64,000 nucleotides of DNA, taken from NCBI RefSeq assembly GCF_003014595.1, contig NZ_PYGK01000002.1, positions 62,001 through 126,000 on the forward strand. Reading direction: 5' to 3'. Below, one piece after another: positions 1 to 7,491 of this stretch (positions are counted from its first letter, which is position 1; each line of letters opens with the position of its first letter). The notes beneath the pieces were generated by a model, which was not told where the DNA came from, searched no databases, and saw only the letters and a program-made list of their open reading frames with translations. A program made the translations under genes and the position numbers. This DNA is from Chitinophaga ginsengisoli (GTDB taxonomy: Bacteria > Bacteroidota > Bacteroidia > Chitinophagales > Chitinophagaceae).

Positions 1-8
1 CAGTACGA

Positions 9-173
9 TCACTTGTTCCGGCTAAAGCCATATAACAACATTACCGGAGTGGTGATACATAATATAAAATACCATTTAGGACTGGCGATCATGCCCCGCT
101 CCATTGCAATGGCGCTTAATACGGCCAATAGCGCGACAGCTCTGCCAGGAGAAACACGTTGTTTCCTGTACAT
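9..173 (-). CDS. Small hypothetical membrane protein (54 aa)
   Basis: An ATG-started frame of 54 codons reads from 173 down to a TGA at 9-11. The product begins with a basic stretch (MYRKQR) and holds two hydrophobic segments, roughly residues 12-24 and 34-48, before the basic end SRNK. This is the layout of a small two-segment inner-membrane protein. The opposite strand carries an overlapping frame that lacks such organisation. I recognise no family. The short length and the position at the edge of the window keep confidence moderate. Confidence 0.4.
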   Translation of the reverse strand: MYRKQRVSPGRAVALLAVLSAIAMERGMIASPKWYFILCITTPVMLLYGFSRNK

Positions 174-247
174 GGCAATAACTTTTACACGGTAATTACT
201 AACAGTAAATAAGGTTGAAATACAATTATCCCAGGCTATCGGAGTAA

Positions 248-433
248 TCAGGCCTGGGCAAACCTGTTAAAGTCTTTAAAGTTGGAGAAGTAGTACAGGT
301 CTACACAAAAGGGGATAAATTCCGGGAAGGACCAGGTAAAACAGTTGCTGATATCAGGTATTACATACCTGACAGCATCTGTAGTGTTAATATGGGAGCT
401 CTTCCGGATCATTTAGTCAAACTTACTAAATAA
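248..433 (+). pseudogene. Coding-like fragment without a start codon
   Basis: The frame from 248 to the TAA at 431-433 encodes about 61 residues that look like real protein (it includes KVFKVGEVVQVY and ends DHLVKLTK). A TAA at 245-247 lies directly upstream in frame, and the only in-frame ATG is near the end. The KVGEVVQV stretch recalls small SH3-like or YodC-type proteins, but the match is weak. It may be the 3' remnant of a broken gene, or a small gene using a rare start such as CTG at 254. Confidence 0.3.
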
Positions 434-503
434 AATCTGTTATAAAAACATCAAATATTTAATGAAACGTTAATTGTGGCACCATTATACTAACTTTAAG
501 CGC

Positions 504-950
504 ATGAAGGCAGGTATGTTTCTACGCAGCACGTCACTCCAGGATGACACCTATTTTGAACAGGCCCTTATTTTCATTACTGAACATAACGAAAAAGGCG
601 CTATGGGCTTTGTGGTGAACAGGCTTTTTCCCCGGAGGATCAATGAACTGGTAGAATTCAAAGACAGTGCCCCCTTCCCCTTATATGAGGGCGGACCGGT
701 AGACCAGGAACACCTGTTTTTTATACATCAGCGACCCGATCTGATAAAAGGAGGCGACCCGATAACAGACACGATCCACCTGGGCGGGGATTTCAAAGCC
801 GCCATGCAATATATTAATGACAACACGATCACAGAGAAGGATATCAGGATATTTATCGGTTATTGCGGCTGGGACTTCGAAGAACTGGAAGCAGAGATAG
901 CTGAGGGCAGCTGGGAACCTGTAAAAGAAACGACAGTCAGTCTTTTCTGA
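504..950 (+). CDS. YqgE/AlgH family protein (UPF0301)
   Basis: A 148-residue protein of the YqgE/AlgH family, whose biochemical role is not established. Family features visible are the start MKAGMFLRST, a central segment GAMGFVVNR, the EGGPV turn, HLGGDF near residue 95 and the conserved GYCGWDFEELEAEI segment near residue 120 that precedes the family's typical GSW. I chose the ATG at 504 because homologues begin this way; the in-frame TTG at 474 would add ten non-family residues. Length is slightly shorter than the usual 180-190 residues of proteobacterial members and normal for Bacteroidota. Transcribed alone on the plus strand. Confidence 0.9.
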   Translation: MKAGMFLRSTSLQDDTYFEQALIFITEHNEKGAMGFVVNRLFPRRINELVEFKDSAPFPLYEGGPVDQEHLFFIHQRPDLIKGGDPITDTIHLGGDFKAAMQYINDNTITEKDIRIFIGYCGWDFEELEAEIAEGSWEPVKETTVSLF

Positions 951-1038
951 TCATGAGCACTTATAGTTGTAACATTTGCACCCCGATGGCCGTTTTATAG
1001 CAACAGGTCCACTTGTTAAACTATATCACTGCTGTATC

Positions 1039-1167
1039 ATGAAACATCTTTACCTCCTTCTTTCCATTGCTTTCGTATTTGCAGCCTGTTCCAAAGATGA
1101 CTTCAACCCTTCGAAACCTAAAGATGGTCAGGTGGTTGGATACATCGCATACCGCGTACAGCTTTAG
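1039..1167 (+). CDS. Very small putative lipoprotein (42 aa)
   Basis: A 42-residue frame opens at the ATG at 1039. Residues 1-17 form a lipoprotein signal: basic MKH, hydrophobic core YLLLSIAFVF, and a lipobox-like AAC with Cys at residue 17, followed by SKDD. The mature part would be only about 25 residues and ends abruptly. It is therefore either a genuinely tiny outer-membrane lipoprotein or the 5' remnant of a truncated gene. A near-perfect hairpin follows about 30 bp downstream. Confidence 0.35.
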   Translation: MKHLYLLLSIAFVFAACSKDDFNPSKPKDGQVVGYIAYRVQL

Positions 1168-1197
1168 GAGAACCACCTTGTAGTACTGAGATAAAAC

Positions 1198-1226
1198 GAG
1201 GCATATCTGATTATCAGGTGTGCCTC
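1198..1226. repeat. Hairpin-forming inverted repeat
   Basis: Arms GAGGCATATCTGAT and ATCAGGTGTGCCTC pair almost completely around a one-base centre. No T-tract follows, so it is either an imperfect terminator for the tiny lipoprotein gene or an operator-like palindrome about 100 bp before the DUF2652 gene. Confidence 0.4.
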
Positions 1227-1325
1227 CATTGCATATTCAGCAATAAGACCAATAACAAAATATCTCCGGAGCTGTCAATAAACCCGCTACGCGACTTTTT
1301 CATTAACTTTAGAAAAAAACAGCAC

Positions 1326-2408
1326 ATGGAGAATAAAGGGCTGCTTTTTATTCCGGATATAAGTGGCTTTACCCGTTTTGTGAACGAAATAGAGATCGAT
1401 CATAGCCGGCATATCATACAGCAGTTATTGGAGGTACTGATCAACGCCAATAACACGGGACTTGAGATCTCAGAGATTGAAGGAGACGCCATCCTGTTCT
1501 ATAAATTCGGAGCACCACTGGACCTGGAAGCATTATATAAACAGGTGGAAAAAATGTTCTGTGAGTTCCACCGGCATCTGAATGCATATGATAATCGCAA
1601 AATATGCCAGTGCAGGGCCTGTGTATCCGCTGTAGGCCTTACGCTGAAGGTCATTACCCATTACGGTGAATTCACCACGTATAATGTAAAGAATTTCAGC
1701 AAGCTAATAGGTAAAGATGTGATCGTTGCGCACCAGCTCCTGAAAAATGATATTGACCAGCACGAATACTGGCTTGTTACGGATAATCTGCTGCAGGACA
1801 CACCTCCTGCCGGGTTGGCAACATGGATGAAATGGGATGCCAGCGCTAAACAAACTGAAACAGGAGAAATACCCTTTCACTATACCCAGCTAAGCCAGCT
1901 AAAGAAAGAACTACCGCCTGAGCCGGATCCGCAACTGGAGCTTTCCGACAAGGTGAAAGTGCTCTCTGTGTTTAAGGACTATGACGTGGATATTAAAACC
2001 CTCTGTTTTACCACCGTGCATTTTGAGTTCCGTCACCAATGGCAGGTAGGATTAAAAGAAATCAATGAAGTGGAACATTTTCTGCCGGGTGTAGGCAGCC
2101 GGCACCAGCATATACTGGAAAACGGGCAGAAAATAATGATGTTTACCAGCAGCTTTTCTTATAATCCTGAAGAAAAGATACTATTCAGTGAAACCGATGA
2201 AAAGCGGAAAAGCTCAACCTATTATACAATTGAAAAAGCACCTGACGGACGATCCCGTCTAACACTGGATATCTATATCCCTAAAAATCCGGTGCGCCAG
2301 CTATTATTTAATCTCTTTGAGAAAAATGCATTGCACGCGAACCTTCGCGAGTCGCTGGAAAGGCTGGAACCTATCGTAAAAGAGATGGTATTACCACTGG
2401 AATTTTAG
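1326..2408 (+). CDS. DUF2652 family protein
   Basis: A 360-residue protein whose N-terminal ~170 residues match the DUF2652 family, which resembles class III nucleotide cyclase domains: it starts ENKGLLFIPDISGFTRFVNE, with EIEGDAILFY near residue 60. Residues from about 215 onward resemble a SRPBCC-type lipid/ligand-binding fold (for example WQVGLKEINEVEHFLPGVGS). A regulatory or signalling role is plausible but unproven; I do not see enough metal and transition-state residues to claim cyclase activity. The ATG at 1326 is chosen because family similarity begins at once; the in-frame upstream extension to 1218 is low-complexity leader. A TAactTTA box just upstream could be a -7 element. Confidence 0.8.
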   Translation: MENKGLLFIPDISGFTRFVNEIEIDHSRHIIQQLLEVLINANNTGLEISEIEGDAILFYKFGAPLDLEALYKQVEKMFCEFHRHLNAYDNRKICQCRACVSAVGLTLKVITHYGEFTTYNVKNFSKLIGKDVIVAHQLLKNDIDQHEYWLVTDNLLQDTPPAGLATWMKWDASAKQTETGEIPFHYTQLSQLKKELPPEPDPQLELSDKVKVLSVFKDYDVDIKTLCFTTVHFEFRHQWQVGLKEINEVEHFLPGVGSRHQHILENGQKIMMFTSSFSYNPEEKILFSETDEKRKSSTYYTIEKAPDGRSRLTLDIYIPKNPVRQLLFNLFEKNALHANLRESLERLEPIVKEMVLPLEF

Positions 2409-2515
2409 TCGGAGCTACCTGATACCGGCAGGCAGGGAGAAGAATTCCCCGCCCCCGGAAAGGCTTATTTTAAGCCATTTGATGGCCACTTAATACGTTA
2501 TGATGAAAAGGTGCG

Positions 2516-3361
2516 CTACACCTGCTGCAGCTTCGCTATTTCTATCTTTCCCATCTGCATCAGGGCTTCCTGTGCTTTCTGAGGATTAGAAGATTCAAAC
2601 AGCAGCTGTACAATGTTTTTCGGAACTACCTGCCAGCTAATGCCGAAAGGATCTTTGCACCAGCCACACAGCCCCTCCTCCCCGCTTTGGGTGAAGGTAT
2701 TCCAATAATAGTCGATAGCTTCCTGGTTGTCACATTCCAGCACCAGGGAGACACCTTCCGTAAAGGTAAGATGCTGAGGTACGCCGCTATCCATGGCCAT
2801 CAGCAAATGTCCATTGAGCGTGAATTGCGTATGCTGGACCTGCCCTGTCATTGGCCCTTCCGCATAGCGCATAATACCGTCATTCCTGTACGCCGGGAAA
2901 GTCCTTTCATAGAAATCAAGCGCCTGCTGGCATCGCCCTTGCTGGGCCTGGCCGAACATCAGCGTAGGTACAAGTTTGTTATATTTCCAGTCGTCCTCCC
3001 CATAGTACAATTGCCAGCTCACACCATAGCGATCTTCGACCCAGCCATAACTTGCACTCCATGGATAACTATCCAATTGCATGAATATTCTGCCGTCTTT
3101 GGTCAGTTTCTCCCATATCTGTGCGATAGCGACCTTGTCATTGGAAACCCACATAAAGGAGATCGCAGGATTGGGGGTGTACATAGGCCCTCCATTCAGT
3201 CCCATCATTTCAGTACCATCCAGCAGTGCCTTGACGACTATTGGATTCTCATCTGTAATTTTTGAATTGGGGAAAACCGACACATAAAAATCAAATGCCT
3301 CTCTGGCCTTCCCGTCAAACCATATACAAGGAAAGATATTGGTGTTCGATGAAGCGTTCAT
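2516..3361 (-). CDS. Two-domain VOC (PhnB-like) protein
   Basis: A 281-residue protein made of two tandem PhnB/3-demethylubiquinone-methyltransferase-like glyoxalase-fold domains. The first (residues ~8-128) starts CIWFDGKAREAFDFYVSVFP and the second (~130-255) contains CQQALDFYERTFP and ends with the KDPFGISWQVVP motif typical of the fold. The cytosolic function is unknown; homologues are often annotated as VOC family proteins. Its start lies 56 bp downstream of the end of the larger minus-strand gene, so the two could be cotranscribed. Confidence 0.85.
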   Translation of the reverse strand: MNASSNTNIFPCIWFDGKAREAFDFYVSVFPNSKITDENPIVVKALLDGTEMMGLNGGPMYTPNPAISFMWVSNDKVAIAQIWEKLTKDGRIFMQLDSYPWSASYGWVEDRYGVSWQLYYGEDDWKYNKLVPTLMFGQAQQGRCQQALDFYERTFPAYRNDGIMRYAEGPMTGQVQHTQFTLNGHLLMAMDSGVPQHLTFTEGVSLVLECDNQEAIDYYWNTFTQSGEEGLCGWCKDPFGISWQVVPKNIVQLLFESSNPQKAQEALMQMGKIEIAKLQQV

Positions 3362-3417
3362 GATGCATCATTTTGCTATCGAATTTAACTATTTACCCGA
3401 TGACAATGAAATTCAAT

Positions 3418-5439
3418 TCATTGCTTGACAATATCTTTATCCCTTCCCTCTATCAGGAACGAGTGAAAATTCTCCAGTAATGCATCAGAAGTATTCGAGT
3501 TAGTAAAGATGGCATAACCCATTTTCAGGTCCTTATACACTTCAAACCGGCATTTAAAATCACCGTTGTTACCGCCATGACCAAACGTTTTGCCAAAAGG
3601 TGTTTCCCTGATCTCGAGGCTCATACCCATATAGGTAGGAACCTTCGGTTTATGTGTCCATCCGGTGAAGTCATATTCTGACTGCTTCGACATAATGGTA
3701 CTATAGGTTTCCGGTTTCAGCCCTTTCTGCTCTAACAGGAACAACATAAACCGCGTGAAGATCAGCGCTTCCGTATGCATGGAATAGGCCATGCCTGGTT
3801 TTTCCGGCAGGTCGTTGTTACTGGGTCGTCCATCAAAGTGACCATACGCCACCACCCGCTGCAAAGAATCATTCTTTGAGAAGAACGTATGGTATAGTCC
3901 GACAGGCTGGATGACCTCTTCCTGTAACACCTGCTCTACATTTTTACCGGTGATCTTTTCTACCACCATTTTGAGGTATTCGAAGCCTTCTCCTGAATAG
4001 CCAAAAGCTGTTCCGGGGGTAAACTTAATAATCAGTTTACCATCACGCCAGTTAGGGAAACCAGTACGGTGCGTCAGTACATGTCTTGCTGTGATCAGCT
4101 TATAGCGATCATCGTATTCTATGTCTTTGTAGGGAAGATATTGGTATAAGGGTTTGTCGAGGTCAATCACCCCACGTTCCGCCAATCGTTCAACGGCCAA
4201 AGCAAACACAGGTTTTGTAACGGAGGCTGCTTCAAACAGTGTATTGTCGTTCACCTTTTCACCGGTCATTGTGTTGGTGACCCCGTATGTTTTATGATAC
4301 ACCACTTTACCATCCTTGATCAGTGCCAGCGAAACACCGGGTATTCCATAGTACTCTCGGTAGGCTTCAATAAAACTATCTACCTTGCCAGGATTGTCTG
4401 CAGTAAAATCAAACAGTACACCTTTGTCGGGGATCAGGTCGGGCACAGGCGATAACGGGAGCACAATATCAGGAGCGACCACTTTCTGTCCTGCTTTCGC
4501 TACAACCGTTGGAGATGTTTTAACGGCAACTGAGTATAGTTTGTCGTCGGATTGATAATAATGGTTGGGAAATGACAGCTCGTATTTCCCCGCAGGAATA
4601 ACTATTGAATAATTGCCTGCGCTATCTACTTCTGCCGCCGTCCAGAGTCTTGGATGCTCTACAGATTTCAGACGCACCTGGCCAGGTAACTTCACAGCGG
4701 TGTGTTGGTCCCAGCTGACTTTGCCTGAAACGGTGGCCAATTTTGCGTCTTTGGGCAAAAAGAAAATATCGCCCAGGCTGTTTGCATTCATATATTTGGC
4801 CTCTCCCTTTCCCCAGTCCGACCAGGAAAAACTCCCATCTTCGTCTTTGTCCATTACATTTAGATCAAAGCCCACCGACTTATCAAGCGCCAATTCATTT
4901 CCCAAACGGATACGCCACTCGTAATAGCGCATATTTCCCTTCCGGGTCATGGCTACTTCCGCAATCTTCCAGGAGGCTGCGCTGGCGAATGGGTCGTAGA
5001 AGGCATTATTTATGTTACGGAGTTTTTTGCTGTACATAAATGAGGCCACCCCTGAACCGGACATCAGATGACGGGCATCAATACTTATCTGCAGGCCATC
5101 CTGGGTATTCCACCTTACATTTTCGGAAGTATCTTCTACAAAATCATCGTCTCTTATTGTAAATGCCAGGTATAATGACTGGTCTTCGAGCCGGTACCCC
5201 AGTTGAAAGAATCCGGAGAAATCTGCGTCGTCCTTGGGTTTCGTGTCTGAGAGATTCATGCCGATCTTGTACTTAGCCGCATCTTTCGGCCAATCGGAAA
5301 GATCGCCGTCAACAGTGATCTTATTAAGCGGATAAGCAAACGCTACACTCCCGTTGTGGGCCATTGAGTGCAGACAAAGATAAGTGCATAATATAGTAAC
5401 GCACACTGCTTTAAGAGATGGTATTGACATGTCCAACAA
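3418..5439 (-). CDS. CBM9-like/serine beta-lactamase-like fusion, secreted
   Basis: A 673-residue exported protein. A signal sequence (hydrophobic ~8-26) is followed by a CBM9-like carbohydrate-binding region at ~35-230 with the hallmark DGDLSDWP near residue 44, then a short carboxypeptidase-regulatory-like region at ~235-325. Residues ~345-670 are a class C beta-lactamase/PBP4*-type serine hydrolase with SVTK (Ser406, Lys409), YSG near residue 480 and HGG near residue 630. The enzyme family includes esterases and D-amino peptidases; real beta-lactamase activity should not be assumed. The N-terminal sugar-binding module suggests a periplasmic or surface substrate linked to glycan. It is followed closely by the VOC gene on the same strand. 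Confidence 0.8.
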   Translation of the reverse strand: MLDMSIPSLKAVCVTILCTYLCLHSMAHNGSVAFAYPLNKITVDGDLSDWPKDAAKYKIGMNLSDTKPKDDADFSGFFQLGYRLEDQSLYLAFTIRDDDFVEDTSENVRWNTQDGLQISIDARHLMSGSGVASFMYSKKLRNINNAFYDPFASAASWKIAEVAMTRKGNMRYYEWRIRLGNELALDKSVGFDLNVMDKDEDGSFSWSDWGKGEAKYMNANSLGDIFFLPKDAKLATVSGKVSWDQHTAVKLPGQVRLKSVEHPRLWTAAEVDSAGNYSIVIPAGKYELSFPNHYYQSDDKLYSVAVKTSPTVVAKAGQKVVAPDIVLPLSPVPDLIPDKGVLFDFTADNPGKVDSFIEAYREYYGIPGVSLALIKDGKVVYHKTYGVTNTMTGEKVNDNTLFEAASVTKPVFALAVERLAERGVIDLDKPLYQYLPYKDIEYDDRYKLITARHVLTHRTGFPNWRDGKLIIKFTPGTAFGYSGEGFEYLKMVVEKITGKNVEQVLQEEVIQPVGLYHTFFSKNDSLQRVVAYGHFDGRPSNNDLPEKPGMAYSMHTEALIFTRFMLFLLEQKGLKPETYSTIMSKQSEYDFTGWTHKPKVPTYMGMSLEIRETPFGKTFGHGGNNGDFKCRFEVYKDLKMGYAIFTNSNTSDALLENFHSFLIEGRDKDIVKQ

Positions 5440-5579
5440 TTTATAAAGTGATGTTCCTGTTCCGTTGAACGAAATAGAGGTTGCTATCTAAGGACACTTC
5501 AGCGATAAAAAGGTTGCATGTGCAATAACATTTTCCTCCGGATGGCAAGAATTTGTTGCATTTTCCGGATGGTCAGAAA

Positions 5580-6107
5580 TTATATAAGCGTCTTCCTCAT
5601 TTCTATCAGGGAAAAAGAGGACCGTGCGGCTGAGGATTTGTTTGAAAAAGGCACCTGGTTCCCTGTAGGTACAAAACCCTTACGCCGGTACCAGTCGATC
5701 AACTCCTTCCGCTTGTCGATGACAGTGATGGTAATAGTGTTATACTGGTGTTCTTTTGCAAAAGCCTCGCTGTATTGTATTAACCGCCTGCCAATACCTA
5801 CGGTCTGCGCACCTGGTAACACAGACAACATGCCCAGGTATAATGTAGCTTCCTTTTCCTCTAGTAATACACTGCCGACTATCACTGACTGACTGTCGCA
5901 ACATTTAAATATCGTAGTCCCTTGCAGGCTGATAATGTCGAGTATTGCAGCTTCGGTGGTCCGCTCCCCTTCTACCAGGTGTCCTTCCGAGGTCCAGCTT
6001 TTACTGCCTGCTTCACCTTTATAAGCGCTGTTGATAAGCTGTGTTACAGCAGGAATATCTGCTGCTGTAACGGGAGAGATTGTAAAAACTTCATGGGTCT
6101 CTTGCAT
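5580..6107 (-). CDS. GNAT family N-acetyltransferase
   Basis: A 175-residue cytosolic acetyltransferase of the GNAT superfamily, which moves acetyl groups from acetyl-CoA to amines. Motif A is visible as LYLGMLSVLPGAQTVGIGRR near residues 90-110, where the QTVGIGRRL segment is the pyrophosphate-binding turn (usual Q/R-x-x-G-x-G/A). The C-terminal WYRRKGFVPTG is typical motif B. The substrate cannot be read from sequence. It lies 70 bp downstream of a broken membrane-protein gene on the same strand. Confidence 0.85.
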   Translation of the reverse strand: MQETHEVFTISPVTAADIPAVTQLINSAYKGEAGSKSWTSEGHLVEGERTTEAAILDIISLQGTTIFKCCDSQSVIVGSVLLEEKEATLYLGMLSVLPGAQTVGIGRRLIQYSEAFAKEHQYNTITITVIDKRKELIDWYRRKGFVPTGNQVPFSNKSSAARSSFSLIEMRKTLI

Positions 6108-6177
6108 GCCTTTAAAATACTACTTCCGGTAATATTATGCAAGTCGTCTTACGCCAATGTTAATACTATCATCAATA

Positions 6178-6372
6178 TCAGGTCCTCCCACTGCCCCAAT
6201 ACACGCCGCCTGCGCCGGCAATGATAAGCGCATTTATCTGCTGCCTGTACGGCTCTTTCACGAAAGAAAAGATGGTAATGTAGATAGCCGCTATACATGT
6301 AGCACCTATAGCTACCACGGCCGAAAATTCTCCTGTCATGTCTGATGTATTTAGGGTCACAAAGTTCTGCAT
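6178..6372 (-). pseudogene. Truncated DUF6010-like membrane protein
   Basis: A 64-residue frame starting at 6372 has one hydrophobic segment (~residues 15-35), then REP-type positive residues (KEPYRQQ) and INALIIAGAGGVYWGSG. This last stretch resembles the N-terminal third of DUF6010 family membrane proteins, which normally run to about 130-150 residues. Here the frame stops right after it and no continuing similarity is seen in the other frames before the next gene. It therefore looks like a 3'-truncated gene; family assignment rests on memory of the motif and is tentative. Confidence 0.4.
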
Positions 6373-6379
6373 TACACAG

Positions 6380-6421
6380 GGCAGCTGTTAGGATGTAGCA
6401 GGCAGCTTGTAGGATTTTTCA
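6380..6421. repeat. Two tandem 21-bp direct repeats
   Basis: Two adjacent 21-bp units (6380-6400 and 6401-6421) share 16 of 21 bases; both begin GGCAGCT, carry AGGAT and end CA. They lie between the divergent truncated gene and the lactonase gene, so they may be tandem sites for a regulator, or a minor local duplication. Confidence 0.45.
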
Positions 6422-6525
6422 ATCATCACAGCGAATTACCATCCTGTTTTCTTTTATTAACATACGCATATACTTTGTGTCGGGACAGATATTTTCTTAT
6501 CTTTCACGTCGTCAAAAACAACGTT

Positions 6526-7449
6526 ATGAAATCTGTCAGCGCTACTATTGCCTTTATATTTGTTTTTCACCTGTTTGCAACGAATAATTCAGCCTTCGCG
6601 GGGAACGGGTATCATGTAGCCGACACCGGTATAGTAGCCGATGGCGCCACGCCACAACTGATTTCCAGGAACTTCTCATTTACTGAAGGCCCGACAGCTG
6701 ACAGGCAGGGCAATATTTACTTTACGGATCAGCCCAATAATAAGATCTGGAAATATAGCACCGATGGTCATCTCTCCGTTTTTATGGATAGTGCAGGCCG
6801 GTCAAACGGGATGTATTTCGACAAAAAAGGCAACCTGTATTCCTGTGCAGATGAACGGAACCAGCTCTGGAAGATCGATTCTCATAAGAAGATAACCGTA
6901 TTGATAAATGATCTCAACGGTAAAAAACTGAATGGACCAAATGATCTCTGGGTATCTCCGCGCGGAGATGTTTATTTCACAGACCCTTACTATCAGCGCA
7001 GCTGGTGGGCGAGAACCAAGCCTGAAATAACAGGAGAAAAAGTATATGTTCTGCTACATGGCAGCAGAAAGGTCATACCTGTTGTAGATACCCTGCAACG
7101 CCCTAACGGTATTGCCGGCACAGCGGATGGTAAATACCTGTATGTATCGGACCTTCAGGGTGGCAAAACGTATCGTTATACTATCAGGAAAGATGGTTCT
7201 TTAAGCAATGCTCAACTGTTTGTAAACATGGGTTCTGATGGTATGACGACTGATAGCCAGGGAAATGTATACCTTACTGGCAGAGGTGTCACTGTATTCA
7301 ACAAAAAAGGGGTACAGATAGCGCATATCCCTATCCCCGAAGGCTGGACGGCCAATCTTACCTTCGGAGGTAAAAACAGGAACAAATTATTTATCACTGC
7401 GTCCGAGGCAGTTTATATGTTGGATATGAAGGTCAGGGGCATTGAGTAA
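6526..7449 (+). CDS. SMP-30/gluconolactonase family protein, exported
   Basis: A 307-residue six-bladed propeller protein of the SMP-30/gluconolactonase/LRE family. A signal peptide covers residues ~1-25. Typical family elements follow: FTEGPTADRQGNIYFTDQ, with the metal-binding Glu near residue 53, GRSNGMYFDKKGNL, LNGPNDLWVSPRGDVYFTDPYY and LQRPNGIAGTADGKYLYVSDL. These carry the usual divalent-metal ligands Glu, Asn, Asn and Asp. Members open sugar lactones or similar esters; the periplasmic location here fits sugar-acid metabolism. The ATG at 6526 is preferred over the earlier frame opening because the signal peptide begins there. Confidence 0.85.
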   Translation: MKSVSATIAFIFVFHLFATNNSAFAGNGYHVADTGIVADGATPQLISRNFSFTEGPTADRQGNIYFTDQPNNKIWKYSTDGHLSVFMDSAGRSNGMYFDKKGNLYSCADERNQLWKIDSHKKITVLINDLNGKKLNGPNDLWVSPRGDVYFTDPYYQRSWWARTKPEITGEKVYVLLHGSRKVIPVVDTLQRPNGIAGTADGKYLYVSDLQGGKTYRYTIRKDGSLSNAQLFVNMGSDGMTTDSQGNVYLTGRGVTVFNKKGVQIAHIPIPEGWTANLTFGGKNRNKLFITASEAVYMLDMKVRGIE

Positions 7450-7491
7450 TACATTTTCTGACTATCTTCGTCCCCATTAATAACTTATACC

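Noticed and set aside
13..195. 60-residue plus-strand frame at the window edge
   Set aside because: It overlaps a better-organised minus-strand frame (9-173) with two hydrophobic segments; the plus-strand product has no family look.
2687..3265. 192-residue plus-strand frame
   Set aside because: Antisense to the two-domain VOC gene, which has clear family motifs.
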